In this document: piece by piece, positions 33,480-34,833 of the stretch | Layout of the letters: the number at the start of each line of letters is the position of its first letter | Numbering within the stretch: the first letter of the stretch is position 1 | Assembly (NCBI GenBank): GCA_018058685.1 | Contig: JAGOZL010000011.1 | Location: 1 to 34,833 of the forward strand | Direction: 5' to 3' | Length of the DNA: 34,833 nucleotides | Origin: Sulfurospirillum sp. | Lineage (GTDB): Bacteria; Campylobacterota; Campylobacteria; Campylobacterales; Sulfurospirillaceae | Notes under the pieces: generated by a model | Told to the model about the DNA's origin: nothing | Databases searched by the model: none | Seen by the model: the letters and a program-made list of their open reading frames with translations, nothing else | Made by a program: the position numbers and the translations under genes

Positions 33480-34833
33480 ATGGATAGAGTCATTGCCTTA
33501 TTACGTGAACATGATTTATTGCGAGTGATTGACGAAGAACTAGATATTGACCTTGAAATTCCTCATTTAGCCTATATTGAGGTAAAAAAAGAGGACTCTC
33601 GTGCACTTTTATTTACAAAGCCTGTGAGTAAACGCTTACAAAAAAGCTTTGATATGCCTGTACTAATGAATGTTTTTGGCTCTAGGAAGGCAACAGAGCT
33701 TATTTTTGGTAAAAATCCAAATGTGGTTGCTAAACAAATAGAGTCTTTGATGCATATGAAGCCACCGACCTCTTTTATGGATAAAGTGGGCATGTTAGGA
33801 ACGCTTTTTAATCTTAAAAATGCGCTACCAAAACGCTTGAAGGGAAAAGGCATTTGTCAAAGCAAAGTCTCTATGGAGCCTAATCTGTATGATTTTCCTA
33901 TTCTTACCACGTGGAGCGAAGATGGAGGTCCTTTTATCACAATGGGGCAAGTGTATACGCAAAGCTTAGATGGTACCAAACAAAATTTAGGCATGTACCG
34001 TTTGCAAGTGTACGATAAAAACCGCTTAGGGATGCATTGGCAAATTCATAAAGACAGTGCGCATTTTTTCCATGAGTATAAAAAAGCAGGCAAAAAAATG
34101 CCTGTGAGTATTGGCATCGGTGGTGATCCGCTTTACATCTGGTGTGGACAAGCCCCAATGCCCATAGGGATGTTTGAGCTTCTACTTTATGGTTTTATAA
34201 AAGATAAAAATGCTCGTCTTGTTAAATCTTTAACCAATCCAATTTATGTGCCTGAGGATGTCGATATCGTCATTGAAGGGTGGGTTGACCCATCTTTGAG
34301 CGAAATCGAAGGGCCTTTTGGCGACCATACGGGTTATTATACGCTCAAAGAGCCATACCCTGTGATGGATGTGACGTGCATTACATGTAAAGAAAAGCCA
34401 GTCTATCAAGCCACCGTTGTGGGCAAACCACCGCTAGAAGATAAATACATGGGATGGGCGACAGAGCGTATTTTCTTACCGCTTTTAAAGACCACAGCAC
34501 CTGATTTGATTGATTATAATATGCCCGAAAATGGAGTTTTTCATAATCTCATTTTGGCAAAGATGAATGTGCTTTATCCTGGGCATGCGAAACAGTTTAT
34601 GCATGCGTTTTGGGGAGTGGGGCAAATGAGTTTTGTTAAACATGCATTTTTTGTCGGAGAAGATGCTCCTGATTTGGAAGAATACGATGCGATTGTCGAT
34701 TATATGCTTAATCGCATTAGCGCTAAAACACTTCTTATCAGTGAAGGGGTGTGTGACGCACTTGATCATGCTTCTCCAAATGCTTTGTTCGGTGGAAAAT
34801 TAGGAGTAGATTGTACGGGTGAAGTGATTGATG
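33480..34833 (+). CDS. ubiD: UbiD-family decarboxylase (3' end outside window)
   Basis: The gene starts at the ATG at 33480, with AAGGAAAAG upstream, and the frame stays open for 451 codons to the window edge. Visible UbiD motifs are NLGMYRLQ, MHWQIHKD, the GIGGDP segment and EGPFGDHTGYY, which carry prenylated-FMN-binding and catalytic Arg/Glu residues. UbiD enzymes remove carboxyl groups from aromatic rings. In Campylobacterota, which make menaquinone by the futalosine route, this protein likely acts on the prenylated naphthoate intermediate (MqnL role) rather than in ubiquinone synthesis. Its place after the prenyl synthase in the same operon supports that. A palindrome at 34381-34390 reads Thr-Cys-Lys. 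Confidence 0.92.
   Translation, partial: MDRVIALLREHDLLRVIDEELDIDLEIPHLAYIEVKKEDSRALLFTKPVSKRLQKSFDMPVLMNVFGSRKATELIFGKNPNVVAKQIESLMHMKPPTSFMDKVGMLGTLFNLKNALPKRLKGKGICQSKVSMEPNLYDFPILTTWSEDGGPFITMGQVYTQSLDGTKQNLGMYRLQVYDKNRLGMHWQIHKDSAHFFHEYKKAGKKMPVSIGIGGDPLYIWCGQAPMPIGMFELLLYGFIKDKNARLVKSLTNPIYVPEDVDIVIEGWVDPSLSEIEGPFGDHTGYYTLKEPYPVMDVTCITCKEKPVYQATVVGKPPLEDKYMGWATERIFLPLLKTTAPDLIDYNMPENGVFHNLILAKMNVLYPGHAKQFMHAFWGVGQMSFVKHAFFVGEDAPDLEEYDAIVDYMLNRISAKTLLISEGVCDALDHASPNALFGGKLGVDCTGEVID

Noticed and set aside
1-34833. CRISPR array, rRNA, tRNA, prophage or insertion sequence
   Set aside because: I looked through all gaps between genes and found no regularly spaced repeats, no tRNA-like cloverleaf and no transposase or integrase motifs.

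Overview
The window is an A+T-rich bacterial chromosome segment of the Campylobacterota (Epsilonproteobacteria) type, most like Sulfurospirillum. The evidence is gene content and gene order recalled from Campylobacter jejuni and Helicobacter pylori. nadE-lpxK-thrC-kdsB with a divergent metallo-hydrolase, the hotdog protein-cmoB-lipoprotein-peptidase block, nth-peb4-fba, and the DUF2018-exported protein-prenyl synthase-hemA-proS-fxsA-hemC-ubiD block all match known epsilonproteobacterial neighbourhoods. The genus is an inference. I see no phage genes, insertion sequence, CRISPR array, rRNA or tRNA gene.

Layout. 1-801 (+): 3' end of dsbD and a small conserved gene, closed by a terminator. 832-6765 (-): a tight operon nadE - degT-like - lpxK - argB - thrC - kdsB, serving NAD, lipid A/KDO and amino-acid synthesis. 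6885-7478 (+): metallo-beta-lactamase-fold hydrolase. 7485-9218 (-): small lipoprotein, cmoB and a Cj0977-like hotdog protein that has its own sigma-28-like promoter. 9264-11112 (+): PepD-like peptidase and a thioredoxin-fold protein. 11109-11750 (-): nth. 11860-13775 (+): peb4 and fba. 13819-17467 (+): a PLP enzyme, then hisD-panE-mogA. 17497-19828 (-): two tandem TRAP solute-binding proteins with a TPP riboswitch between them. 19862-23361 (-): valS and a membrane diguanylate cyclase. 23362-23600: a run of hairpins. 23601-26247 (-): metY-rrf2-cysK sulfur operon. 26662-34833 (+): a long, overlapping respiratory-cofactor operon running from a DUF2018 protein to a UbiD-family decarboxylase cut by the window end.

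Most of the window is housekeeping, but four signals stand out. (1) A perfect 10-bp palindrome, TTACATGTAA, occurs 15 times across the whole window, mostly inside genes, where I would expect about 0.1 copies from composition. (2) A TPP riboswitch lies directly upstream of one of two near-identical TRAP solute-binding proteins, suggesting uptake of thiamin or a precursor. (3) The DegT-family aminotransferase homologue in the lipid A operon has Ser where the PLP-binding Lys should be. (4) The metY-rrf2-cysK operon encodes a cysteine-free Rrf2 regulator next to cysK, with a perfect dyad over the -35 box of its promoter, which resembles a CymR-CysK type sulfur switch.
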